A stretch of DNA of 51,157 nucleotides, taken from assembly GCA_018402365.1 (NCBI GenBank), contig JAGYJD010000010.1, positions 1 to 51,157 on the forward strand. Reading direction: 5' to 3'. Under the pieces are notes generated by a model. It was not told where the DNA came from and did not search any database. It saw only the letters and a program-made list of their open reading frames with translations. A program made the translations under genes and the position numbers. This document shows positions 26,841 to 35,094 of the stretch, piece after piece. Origin of the DNA: Candidatus Nanopelagicales bacterium. GTDB taxonomy: Bacteria; Actinomycetota; Actinomycetes; S36-B12; UBA5976. How positions within the stretch are numbered: the first letter of the stretch is position 1; every line of letters begins with the position of its first letter.

Positions 26841-27868
26841 TGCGAATTGGAATGCTGACCGGCGGTGGAGATGCTCCAGGATTGAACAACGTTATTAAAG
26901 GCGTGGTTACTCAAGGTATAAAAAAATATGATTATGAATTTGTAGGTTTTTTAGATGGCTGGAAGGGTCCACTTGAAGGCTTAACTAAATCAATTGGACT
27001 TTCAGACGTTGCCTACATACACGATCGCGGCGGCACGATCTTAGGTTCTTCAAGAACAAATCCTATGAAAATTGAAAACGGCGTCGCCCGAATTGAAGAA
27101 AACTTAAAAAAACACGAAATAGATGCCTTGATAGCTATCGGAGGGGAAGACACCTTAGGTGTAGCGACTCAGCTTCATAAGCATGATTTCAAAGTTATTG
27201 GTGTTCCTAAAACTATTGATAATGATTTATCAAATACGGATTATACTTTTGGGTTTCAAACTTCTGTGGCAATTGCCTCAGAAGCAGTAGATCGCCTACA
27301 CACCACTGCGCGCTCCCACCATCGTGTTTTGGTGGTAGAGGTTATGGGTCGTCACGCTGGTTGGATTGCTTTAGAAACTGGAATGAGTGGTGATGCTGCG
27401 GTCACTTTAATTCCAGAAGAAAAATACGACATTAATCAAGTTGTCACTTGGGTAAAAGAAAGATACGCCAGAGATCAGTACGCCATAGTGGTGGTGGCCG
27501 AAGGCGCCCTTTCGCTAGATGGTGATTTAGTAACGAAAGATGCTTCACTAGATGCCTTTGGGCACGTCAAACTTTCAGGAGTGGGGGATTCCTTAGCAGC
27601 CAGAATCGAAGACCTAACAGGTTTTGAAACTCGCAGTGTGGTGCTGGGTCATTTGCAGCGTGGCGGAACTCCGGTAGCCTTCGATCGAAATTTGGGTCAA
27701 CGCTTGGGCTTAAAAGCAGCTGAGGCGGTAAATGAAAAACAATTTGGTCAAATGGTGGCTTTACATGGAACCGAAGTTGTCTTGGTTCCCTTAGAAAGCG
27801 CAACTGGAGTACTAAAAACAGTCCCTGCTGCTCGCTACCAAGAGGCGAAGGCATTTTTCGGAGCTTAA
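26840..27868 (+). CDS. pfp: 6-phosphofructokinase with pyrophosphate-type active site
   Basis: A 342-residue group A phosphofructokinase. The phosphoryl-donor site reads GGED with D104, and the substrate loop reads PKTIDND with K124 and catalytic D127. ATP-dependent enzymes typically have Gly at 104 and, in E. coli, Gly at 124, while Asp104 plus Lys124 mark PPi-dependent enzymes. MGRHAGW is the fructose-6-phosphate site. It therefore probably uses pyrophosphate and would run glycolysis reversibly. It starts within the plsC stop codon and is followed 43 bases later by DAHP synthase. Confidence 0.9.
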   Translation: MRIGMLTGGGDAPGLNNVIKGVVTQGIKKYDYEFVGFLDGWKGPLEGLTKSIGLSDVAYIHDRGGTILGSSRTNPMKIENGVARIEENLKKHEIDALIAIGGEDTLGVATQLHKHDFKVIGVPKTIDNDLSNTDYTFGFQTSVAIASEAVDRLHTTARSHHRVLVVEVMGRHAGWIALETGMSGDAAVTLIPEEKYDINQVVTWVKERYARDQYAIVVVAEGALSLDGDLVTKDASLDAFGHVKLSGVGDSLAARIEDLTGFETRSVVLGHLQRGGTPVAFDRNLGQRLGLKAAEAVNEKQFGQMVALHGTEVVLVPLESATGVLKTVPAARYQEAKAFFGA

Positions 27869-27911
27869 CCTCAATAGCACCACCAGGTGAGCCATCGCCT
27901 AAATTAGTGTT

Positions 27912-29228
27912 ATGAGTATTTCTGCCGACCTAAAGCCGAAACAGCAGCCCCAGTGGCCCGATGCTGATGCTTTAGCTCGCGCGGTTGGTGAATTAAAGTC
28001 ACTGCCTCCTTTGGTCTTCGCCTCTGAGGCAGATCTTTTAACGCAACGCTTAGCTGATGTGAGTCGCGGTGAAGCATTCTTTTTAACTGGCGGCGACTGT
28101 GCCGAAACTTTCGCGGCCAATACCGCTGAATCGGTGAGAGCCAGATTACGCACGGTATTGCAGATGGCAGTAATTCTTACTTACGGCGCCAAAATGCCGG
28201 TAGTAAAAGTGGGAAGAATGGCAGGACAATACTTCAAGCCACGCTCTAGCGGAACAGAAGTTATTAATGGAATCGAACTCCCGTCATATCGCGGGGACGC
28301 AATCAATGATGTTGCTTTTACTCCAGAAGCAAGACAACCAGATCCGCAACGTTTAATTCGTGCTTACCGCGCGTCTAATGCCACCTTAAATTTAATTAGA
28401 TCTTTTTCTCAGGATGGTTCAGCTGATTTACGGATGGTGCACGCCTGGAACAGAGATTTTGTTTCTGGATTTAGCGCCGGACAGCGTTATGAACAAACTG
28501 CTATTGATATAGATCGCGCGCTGCAATTTATGCATGCCTGTGGAGCTGATCCAGTGGAATTTAGAAGTGTCGAATTTTTTACAGCTCACGAGGCTCTGCT
28601 TTTAGATTATGAAAAATCTTTAACGCGCCTAGATCCAACCACCGGACGTTACTATGACACCAGCGCCCATTTTTTGTGGATTGGTGAAAGAACTCGCGAA
28701 CCTAATGGTGCCCACGTTAAATTTGTAGAATCAATTAAAAATCCAATTGGGGTAAAAGTCGGCCCAACCGCTGACCCTAAAGCAGTTGTTGAGCTAGTAA
28801 AAAAATTAGATCCTGAAAAAACTCCTGGGCGCTTAACTTTAATTAGTCGTATGGGTTTTCAAAACGTTGAAGACAAGTTACCGGCTATCGTCGAGGCGGT
28901 AGAAAATTCACAGCATCCAGTTATTTGGGTTTGCGATCCCATGCACGGAAATACTCGCGAAGCTTCTACTGGGCATAAAACACGTGACTACCAAGAAGTC
29001 TTAACCGAAGTCAAAGGCTTCTTTAGTGTTCATAAAAAACTAGGAACCCATCCAGGCGGAATGCACATTGAATTGACAGGCGATGACGTAACTGAGTGCT
29101 TGGGCGGAATTTCTGGCGTAATGGAGCAAGACCTACCGCAACGCTACGAAACTGCGTGCGACCCTCGGTTAAATCGCGTTCAAGCCTTGGAATTAGCATT
29201 TCAAGTCTCTGACATGCTAAGTGAATAG
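27912..29228 (+). CDS. aroG: Class II 3-deoxy-D-arabino-heptulosonate-7-phosphate synthase
   Basis: A 438-residue class II (plant/actinobacterial) DAHP synthase, normal for the family. It condenses phosphoenolpyruvate and erythrose-4-phosphate in the first shikimate step. Visible family blocks are GGDCAETF (metal-site Cys), VKVGRMAGQYFKPRS, LWIGERTRE, WVCDPMHGNT and HPGGMHIELTGDDVTECLGG, which carry the metal and phosphate ligands. It is well known to be feedback-regulated in mycobacteria, but I cannot judge regulation from this sequence. The trpD gene is in the same region, so aromatic synthesis genes are clustered. Confidence 0.95.
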   Translation: MSISADLKPKQQPQWPDADALARAVGELKSLPPLVFASEADLLTQRLADVSRGEAFFLTGGDCAETFAANTAESVRARLRTVLQMAVILTYGAKMPVVKVGRMAGQYFKPRSSGTEVINGIELPSYRGDAINDVAFTPEARQPDPQRLIRAYRASNATLNLIRSFSQDGSADLRMVHAWNRDFVSGFSAGQRYEQTAIDIDRALQFMHACGADPVEFRSVEFFTAHEALLLDYEKSLTRLDPTTGRYYDTSAHFLWIGERTREPNGAHVKFVESIKNPIGVKVGPTADPKAVVELVKKLDPEKTPGRLTLISRMGFQNVEDKLPAIVEAVENSQHPVIWVCDPMHGNTREASTGHKTRDYQEVLTEVKGFFSVHKKLGTHPGGMHIELTGDDVTECLGGISGVMEQDLPQRYETACDPRLNRVQALELAFQVSDMLSE

Positions 29229-29231
29229 TTA

Positions 29232-29696
29232 ATGTCTCGCACAAATCAGATTCTGATCTGGCTCACACTTTCAGTTTTGGCGCTCTCTCTTACTACTGCA
29301 TATTTTTGGCCTGAAAAGGAGGGAGAGCTGCTGGTGGAGGAGGAAGAAATTCAACTTCAGATTGAACCTGAAAAAATAACTCAACTGGAAGATTTAGTTG
29401 TGACGGTTTTAAATGGCTCCCAAAGAGGGGGCCTAGCTGGTAAGACTCAAGATTATTTAGCCACCCAAAATATTTATGTGACCCGAGTGGGCAATGCCCC
29501 TACCCGAGACTATGCGGTCTCTGAGATCATTTACCACCCCGAATCCGCTCAAGCGGCTTATGAGCTTGCCAAGCTCTTGCAGATTAATAAGCGCACCCCG
29601 GCAAGCAGTTTTGATTCGAAACTTTTTGCAACCGTCGTGTTGGGGACGGATTTTATTGAACCTGCAATTGCGGAGGAGTCAGAATCACCCACCTAA
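29232..29696 (+). CDS. Membrane-anchored LytR_C-domain protein
   Basis: A 154-residue protein with an N-terminal membrane helix (residues 8-26, ILIWLTLSVLALSLTTAYF), an acidic spacer (EEEEIQLQIEPEK) and a LytR C-terminal-type domain. VVTVLNGSQRGGLAGKTQDYL is recognisable, and the final segment ATVVLGTDF closes the fold. LytR_C domains occur alone or after LytR-CpsA-Psr wall-polymer ligases and are thought to bind at the envelope. It lies 3 bases after the DAHP synthase stop codon and before the Rpf-like gene. Confidence 0.75.
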   Translation: MSRTNQILIWLTLSVLALSLTTAYFWPEKEGELLVEEEEIQLQIEPEKITQLEDLVVTVLNGSQRGGLAGKTQDYLATQNIYVTRVGNAPTRDYAVSEIIYHPESAQAAYELAKLLQINKRTPASSFDSKLFATVVLGTDFIEPAIAEESESPT

Positions 29697-29730
29697 GCTG
29701 TGAATTCTAGCAAAAAAGGCACTTTTAGCG

Positions 29731-29784
29731 CCTCAAAAATGGCACCAGCGCGGGTAAATTACCTGCTTAAGAACCCTTTTGAGG
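29731..29784 (+). promoter_or_regulatory. Candidate stem-loop in the 5' leader of the Rpf-like gene
   Basis: CCTCAAAA (29731-29738) and TTTTGAGG (29777-29784) form a perfect 8-base inverted repeat enclosing GGTAA-A-TTACC (29753-29763). The GAGG of the right arm lies 13 bases before the ATG at 29798, so the stem could mask a ribosome site. I checked for the c-di-AMP (ydaO) riboswitch often found before rpf genes and see no match. Confidence 0.35.
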
Positions 29785-29797
29785 TACTGTAAATTAA

Positions 29798-30499
29798 ATG
29801 ACAAGCCGAACGAAGAGTTTTCTTTCGTCTCTAGCGGTAGCGGCGATTTTATGGTCGGGCCTTACCCCGCAAGTTGCAGCCTCTGAATATCCAGGTCAAG
29901 AGAATTTGGTTGTGGGAGTACAAAATAAATATGTCCAGCAAGTTCAGGTGGCTTTGGTTAGTTTGGGTTATCCCATTTCCCCTACCAACGGTCGCTACGG
30001 CCCACAAACTACAGCGGCGGTAAGCGATTTTTACTCTTCCCGGGGAGATCGCTCAGATGGGACTTCAATTGGTCCAGCTGGCTATAAAGCGATTCTGAGC
30101 TCGGCTAGCACCACCAAAACCCCAAAGAAAAAAACTTCTACTACAAAAAAGGCCAAGAACTCTAAAGCCGCTACTCGCAGTCGCTTTCGCGAGATGGGGG
30201 ATGTCACCTTAATTAACGGTGCTCGCAAATCTCGAAAAGCACGAGAGGCAGTTTCTTTCGAAGAGTGGCGAGCTGCACCCTTTTCAAAGTTCATTGCCAA
30301 GCGAGAGTCCAACCGGAGGTGTAAAGCTGTGAACCGAACCGGTAAATATCGGGGACGTTGGCAGATGGACAAGAACTTTTGGCGCAGTTACGGGGGCCGC
30401 AAATTCGCCAAGCGCCCAGAGAAAGCCTCTTGCGTTGAGCAGGATTTAGTTGCTTACCGGGGTTGGATTGCTCGCGGTTGGCAACCATGGAATTACTAG
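29798..30499 (+). CDS. Secreted Rpf-like transglycosylase with peptidoglycan-binding domain
   Basis: A 233-residue secreted protein: signal peptide (residues 1-29, ending VAAS), a PG_binding_1 domain (about 36-82; VQQVQVALVSLGY, NGRYGPQTTAAV), a lysine- and threonine-rich linker, then a transglycosylase-like domain (about 165-233). The catalytic Glu is likely the one in FIAKRESN. NRTGKYRGRWQMDKNFWRSY and a final GWQPWNY match the resuscitation-promoting factor fold. Rpf proteins cleave peptidoglycan glycan strands and help regrowth from dormancy. The domain is smaller and its cysteines differ from mycobacterial Rpfs. Confidence 0.78.
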   Translation: MTSRTKSFLSSLAVAAILWSGLTPQVAASEYPGQENLVVGVQNKYVQQVQVALVSLGYPISPTNGRYGPQTTAAVSDFYSSRGDRSDGTSIGPAGYKAILSSASTTKTPKKKTSTTKKAKNSKAATRSRFREMGDVTLINGARKSRKAREAVSFEEWRAAPFSKFIAKRESNRRCKAVNRTGKYRGRWQMDKNFWRSYGGRKFAKRPEKASCVEQDLVAYRGWIARGWQPWNY

Positions 30500-30510
30500 A
30501 CTAAACATTA

Positions 30511-30843
30511 ATGGAGCAATTTTCGTATCTAGCGGTACTCTTCTTTATTTTTTTTACTACCCTATTTTTAGAGTTAATTCTTAAAGCCAGAGTTTGGCAA
30601 AAAATGAAAAGATTATTCTTAACTGTGCTTCCAGTTCTTATTGCCATGACAGTTTGGGATTGGTACGCCATCAAAGAGAGTCACTGGTTTTTTGATAAAG
30701 ATTTAACAACCGGTTTAATTTTATTTGGGTTTTTACCAATTGAAGAGTTTTTATTTTTTATTTTTGTACCGATCGCAGCGCTGCTTTCCTTTGAGGCAGT
30801 TCGCGCAATAAAAAAACAATCGATACCGGGTGAGAACTCATGA
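30511..30843 (+). CDS. crtYc: Lycopene cyclase subunit CrtYc-type
   Basis: A 110-residue membrane protein with three hydrophobic segments and the PIEEFLFF motif (near residues 75-82) that identifies one half of the heterodimeric lycopene cyclase of actinobacteria. Together with the next gene it cyclises lycopene ends; beta-ring formation (CrtYcYd) versus epsilon-ring formation (CrtYeYf) cannot be separated by sight. Its stop overlaps the next start (ATGA). Precursor genes crtE, crtI and crtB lie in the minus-strand run at 35095-38657. It is on the opposite strand from that run, 12 bases after the Rpf-like gene. Confidence 0.82.
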   Translation: MEQFSYLAVLFFIFFTTLFLELILKARVWQKMKRLFLTVLPVLIAMTVWDWYAIKESHWFFDKDLTTGLILFGFLPIEEFLFFIFVPIAALLSFEAVRAIKKQSIPGENS

Positions 30844-31244
30844 GCTATCTTCAAATAGCCATAATTTATATTATCTTTGCGCTGTTACTTGATTCAATTA
30901 TTTTAAAAACCTATGTTCTTAGATTGAAAGTATTTTGGCTGTCTTATTCAATTGTGCTTTTTTTCCAATTTTTAACAAATGGAATCTTAACAGGATTTTT
31001 AATTGTTACTTACAACCCAGCTGTATTACTAGGTTCAGGAAATTACACAGATACCACTCCACCGTTAATTGGGGATGGTAGATTATTTTATGCGCCTATT
31101 GAAGATGTTATGTTTGGTTTTTCTATGATTGTATTTACAATTTCGCTTTGGGTTTATTGGGGAAGAAAAGGGATTCAAAAAGAGCCCATCTCTGGCCCAC
31201 CACCAAAATGGTGGCCAAAGGGCCATTGGTACGGAACTAAATAA
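30840..31244 (+). CDS. crtYd: Lycopene cyclase subunit CrtYd-type
   Basis: A 134-residue membrane protein with three or four hydrophobic segments and PIEDVMFGF (about residues 81-89), the counterpart of the PxEE motif in its partner. The four-base overlap with crtYc predicts coupled translation of an equimolar heterodimer. If the ring type is beta, the product could serve as precursor of retinal for a rhodopsin; no oxygenase (blh) is seen in this window. It ends one base before the convergent sulfotransferase stop codon. Confidence 0.82.
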   Translation: MSYLQIAIIYIIFALLLDSIILKTYVLRLKVFWLSYSIVLFFQFLTNGILTGFLIVTYNPAVLLGSGNYTDTTPPLIGDGRLFYAPIEDVMFGFSMIVFTISLWVYWGRKGIQKEPISGPPPKWWPKGHWYGTK

Positions 31245-32345
31245 TTATCTTTTAAACCGAGCTTTAACTCGTCGCAATATTTCATTCTTTAAAGAATTAA
31301 AAGGTAATCTTTTCATTCCATTTTTTTGTACACCCTGCATGCCAATCGCCACTGCGGCAATTGCAATTGACTCAGGTAATTTTTGGTCAGGTGATCCTTT
31401 AATTTCAGTTGCCAAATTAGCAGCGTCACCAATGATTTTTAAATCCATTGAGCGAATTTGCTCGGCGTAAGTGAGAGCTATTTGATTGGCCTTATCAGCT
31501 GCCCACGAGGGGGTAGTGAGTTTTTCTGGATTTTCTTCGCTGATTGGCGAATTTAAAATTTCATGCATCATGCTGCGTCGAACGAATGATTCATACTTAT
31601 CCCAAGTGGAATTATCTGGCTGGCGCAAATTGATTTGACGCAAGAATTCGGCTTCAGCCAAGGTCATAGAGCGGTTTGAAACCTTTTCTTTTCGTTTTTG
31701 TAAGGTGCCGGCTGAAAGATTAAGCATGCCTTCGAAAGCTTGATAAACAAAATCATGGTCAGAATCATCAACCACTACCAAGGTGACTTTGTCTCTTCCT
31801 ACCAACTCGACCCAGCGCTGAATTACCGCTGGATGATCGTGTCTCATCCAAAAAGTAGGGGTAGGTGCCGACTCTCTTGGTTCATTTAAAATCGCGGTGA
31901 GCCACTGGGGGTAAGTAAGTTTGACGCCATACTTTAAATATTGCTGCCAGGCTGAAGGTAGTAATTTTCCGAATGGGCGCAGTGTGATTACCACCTCCAA
32001 GCGGCTAATTCCCAAATCAGAAACTATTTTTTTGGCTTGACGTTGATTTGCCTCGCAAAAAAATTCACTACTTAAAACCACGGTTTTGTTCGTTTTGGTT
32101 TCTTTGACCAACGAATTCCAGTGTTTGATCGGGGTAGTTGTGCCACCACGCCCCTTCCAGCCCCAAGTTCTTTCAGTTATTGCCCAGGCCGCTCGATGGT
32201 GAGCATTACGCCATTGTGAGGGGTAGAGAACGTTTTGAGAATTTAATTCTTTGCGATTATTGGCCAAGGCAGCTTGCAATGCGGTGGTTCCAGTTTTAGG
32301 AACACCAATATGTAACAGAATTGAATTTTTGCTTAATTGATTCAT
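31245..32345 (-). CDS. PAPS-dependent sulfotransferase
   Basis: A 366-residue sulfotransferase. The 5'-phosphosulfate loop is at residues 12-20 (HIGVPKTGTT) and the 3'-phosphate region is ITLRPFGKLLPSAWQQYL. It transfers sulfate from PAPS to a hydroxyl. It is the last gene of the minus-strand run and starts two bases after the CysNC stop, so PAPS supply and use are co-transcribed. This cysD-cysNC-sulfotransferase order recalls the rhizobial nodP-nodQ-nodH module that makes sulfated Nod factor. The adjacent crtE/crtI/crtB genes suggest a carotenoid or glycosylated carotenoid acceptor, but a polysaccharide or glycolipid acceptor is possible. Confidence 0.83.
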   Translation of the reverse strand: MNQLSKNSILLHIGVPKTGTTALQAALANNRKELNSQNVLYPSQWRNAHHRAAWAITERTWGWKGRGGTTTPIKHWNSLVKETKTNKTVVLSSEFFCEANQRQAKKIVSDLGISRLEVVITLRPFGKLLPSAWQQYLKYGVKLTYPQWLTAILNEPRESAPTPTFWMRHDHPAVIQRWVELVGRDKVTLVVVDDSDHDFVYQAFEGMLNLSAGTLQKRKEKVSNRSMTLAEAEFLRQINLRQPDNSTWDKYESFVRRSMMHEILNSPISEENPEKLTTPSWAADKANQIALTYAEQIRSMDLKIIGDAANLATEIKGSPDQKLPESIAIAAVAIGMQGVQKNGMKRLPFNSLKNEILRRVKARFKR

Positions 32346-32347
32346 AA

Positions 32348-34171
32348 CTATTTCACAATCAAATCTATTAGTTTTGCAACATTCTCTTCAAGCGGCTTTG
32401 CCCCATCTAATATTAATTCAGGATTAGTTGGCGCTTCGTATTCTTGACCTACGCCAGTGAGATTTGGCAACAGCCCTGCTTTTGCTTTTGCGTATAGACC
32501 CTTTGGATCGCGCGATCTACACACTTCTGGATCAGTAGAAATAAAAATTTCTTTAAATTCATTCTTCTCAAAAGTACTTCTAGCGGCATCTCGATCGGAT
32601 TTAAAAGGACTGACTAGTGCCACTAGAACAACTAAACCCGCATCAAGCATTAATTTGGCAACTTCTGCAACCCGTCGCACGTTTTCAGCCCGATCTTCTT
32701 TGGTGAAACCTAGATCTTTATTTATTCCTAATCGTAAATTATCACCATCTAATACATAAGTATGTAAGCCAAGTGAGTGCAATTGTTTTTCAACAGCACC
32801 TGCAATAGTTGACTTACCAGAGCCACTGAGTCCGGTTAACCAAATAACTTGTGGAGTCTGTTGCTTTTGTTTGGCCCGAAGTTGCTGATTAATTTCAAAA
32901 TCATGATGAGTTATGTTAAAAGCCCTGCGAAGTGTTTTTTGAACCATGCCGGCAGCAACTGTTTGAAAATTAATTCGATCTACCAAAATAAAGTTTCCGC
33001 CAGTACGTGAGTTTTGATAGAGATCTAAATTAACCGGGGAATCAGTTGCAATCTCTACTAAACCTATTTCATTCATATTTAAAGTTCGTGCGGGTTGAGT
33101 TACCCCTGAATTAACTTCGATCCGGTGACGTAACACTGTAACGGTCGCAGTGATACTGGTGGGTCCACTCATTAGAAAATAACTACGACCATGTGCTAGC
33201 GGCTCATCGGTTAACCAAACTAGATGCGCTGAATAGCGATCGGCTGGCAGCACTTGGTTAGATTTTGCTAAAATTACATCCCCACGACTCACATCTCGCT
33301 CTGGCTCAAGTACCAGTGTCACCGATTGATTTGCTGATGCGACTTTTAGCTCATCTTTAAAAAGTCGGATCTCTTTAATTGTGGCGCTATGACCTTGTGG
33401 GGCAATGGTTACTTCTTCGCCAAGTTTAAATTCACCATCGGTCACAAAGCCAGCTAAACCACGATAATTTTGATCTCTAATTACCATCTGTACATTCAAG
33501 CGGGCACGGTTAACTTCTTGTGGCGGTTCCCAACTACTTAGAAAATCTAAAACAGTTACGCCTTTGTACCAAGGAGTATTCTCAGTAATAGTTGATACAT
33601 TGTCCCCAACTAGAGCACTTACTGGAATTGCCACCAAATCTTTTATTTCAAGGCGTTTTGCAGCGGCAGTAACTTCTTGCTTAATTTTTTCGAATTCGAC
33701 TTGATTGTATTTAATCGCATCTAACTTATTAACTGCTAAAAGCACAGTTTTAATTCCACTGAGCGCTACCACTGTCAAATGTCTGAGAGTTTGTTCTCTC
33801 ACTCCACGAGTGGCGTCTACCAGGATTAAAGCAATATCACTACGAGAGGCAGCAACCACCATGTTGCGGGTGTATTGCTCGTGTCCCGGTGCGTCAGCAA
33901 TTATTAAACGTCTACCGCTCGGAAGGTTCATGCTGCGGTAGGCCACGTCAATTGTGATGCCTTGCTCACGCTCCGCTTCGAGTCCGTCAGTGAGCAAGCT
34001 GAAATCAACTTCACCCATTTTCACAGTGGAGCCAGTTCGCCTCACGGTTCGCGCTTGTTCGATGGTGTCTTGGGGAACAGAATTTGTTTCAACCAACAAG
34101 CGACCGATTAAGGTGCTCTTACCATCATCAACACTTCCACAAGTAACTAATCGGATTAAAGGTGCATTCAT
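32348..34171 (-). CDS. cysNC: Bifunctional sulfate adenylyltransferase subunit 1 / APS kinase
   Basis: A 607-residue fusion. Residues 1-410 form the CysN GTPase (VTCGSVDDGKSTLIGRLL, DAPGHEQY, NKLDAI), which with CysD makes adenosine-5'-phosphosulfate using GTP hydrolysis. Residues 430-607 are an intact APS kinase (GLSGSGKST, DGDNLR, and YEAPTNPEL near the end), which phosphorylates APS to PAPS. The fused arrangement is known from mycobacterial CysNC and rhizobial NodQ. No APS/PAPS reductase is present beside it, which favours sulfation over assimilation. It abuts the cysD stop. Confidence 0.95.
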   Translation of the reverse strand: MNAPLIRLVTCGSVDDGKSTLIGRLLVETNSVPQDTIEQARTVRRTGSTVKMGEVDFSLLTDGLEAEREQGITIDVAYRSMNLPSGRRLIIADAPGHEQYTRNMVVAASRSDIALILVDATRGVREQTLRHLTVVALSGIKTVLLAVNKLDAIKYNQVEFEKIKQEVTAAAKRLEIKDLVAIPVSALVGDNVSTITENTPWYKGVTVLDFLSSWEPPQEVNRARLNVQMVIRDQNYRGLAGFVTDGEFKLGEEVTIAPQGHSATIKEIRLFKDELKVASANQSVTLVLEPERDVSRGDVILAKSNQVLPADRYSAHLVWLTDEPLAHGRSYFLMSGPTSITATVTVLRHRIEVNSGVTQPARTLNMNEIGLVEIATDSPVNLDLYQNSRTGGNFILVDRINFQTVAAGMVQKTLRRAFNITHHDFEINQQLRAKQKQQTPQVIWLTGLSGSGKSTIAGAVEKQLHSLGLHTYVLDGDNLRLGINKDLGFTKEDRAENVRRVAEVAKLMLDAGLVVLVALVSPFKSDRDAARSTFEKNEFKEIFISTDPEVCRSRDPKGLYAKAKAGLLPNLTGVGQEYEAPTNPELILDGAKPLEENVAKLIDLIVK

Positions 34172-35088
34172 TTAGAAGTAGCCTTCGATCTTTTTTCTTT
34201 CCATGGAATCTTCTCTGTCACCATCGATAAGTCTGGTGGCTCTTTCGCTTAGTGAAACTTCTTCAAGTTCTTTAATTATTTCGGCGATGGTGGTGGCTTT
34301 AGATTCACTGGCGGCAGTCAACGGGTAACAGCCCAAGGTTCTAAATCTCACTTCTCTAAGTTGTGGAGTTTCATTTGCTTCGAGGCGATATCTTTCATCG
34401 TCAACCATGATGATTTGATTTCCGCGCATTACCGTCGGGCGCTGGCTGGCAAAATAGAGCGGAACCACGGGTATGTTTTCGCGTTCGATGTAACGCCAAA
34501 CATCTAGTTCTGTCCAGTCACTCATTGGAAAGACTCGCATACTTTGCTCTGGCTTCATTTTTGTATTAAATGAATGCCATAATTCAGGCCTTTGTTGACG
34601 TGGGTCCCAGCGATGGCCACTTTCTCTTAATGAAAATATTCTTTCTTTGGCGCGGGATTTTTCTTCATCACGCCGAGCTCCTATTGCAGCATCAAATTCA
34701 TACTTATCTAAGGCCTCTCCTGCAAAGCAACCGTTTTCATGATTCGGGTGTATTCGGTAGAACCCAAATCAAACGGATTTACATTTTGTTCGACGCCAGC
34801 TTGATTGGTGTGCACAATTAAGTCAATACCGGCAGCCTTTGCCGCTTCATTGCGAAAGGAAATCATCTCTTTAAATTTCCAAGTGGTATCTATGTGCATC
34901 AAACGAAAAGGTATTTTTGCCGGATAAAAGGCTTTTTCGGCCAAACGGAGTAATACCGAAGAATCTTTGCCAATTGAGTACAGCATTACGATATTTTTAA
35001 AAGCGCTAGCCGTCTCTCTAAAAATCTCTATGGCTTCGGCTTCGAGTTGATCTAAGACTTGGTCTTGAGAAATAATTATGTTTGCCAT
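34172..35088 (-). pseudogene. cysD: Sulfate adenylyltransferase subunit 2, split by one frameshift
   Basis: The two frames together give a full CysD of about 302 residues, the small ATP-sulfurylase subunit with PP-loop fold. The N-terminal frame (35088 to about 34720) has [16 protein letters not shown], the ATP PP-motif. After an indel near 34714-34722 the next frame continues EALDKYEFD...[20 protein letters not shown], then [24 protein letters not shown] to the end. The shift fits a two-base insertion or one-base deletion, and one glycine of the usual IGGARR is also missing. The rest is intact, so an error in the sequence is likely. It lies 6 bases after crtB and abuts cysNC. Confidence 0.85.
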
Positions 35089-35094
35089 CTGTGA

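Noticed and set aside
29697-29797. c-di-AMP (ydaO) riboswitch before the Rpf-like gene
   Set aside because: The conserved core segments of that aptamer are missing and the region is too short.
32348-35088. cysDNC as the ordinary sulfate assimilation pathway
   Set aside because: No APS/PAPS reductase, sulfite reductase or sulfate transporter is present, and the adjoining gene is a sulfotransferase. A dual role elsewhere in the genome is not excluded.
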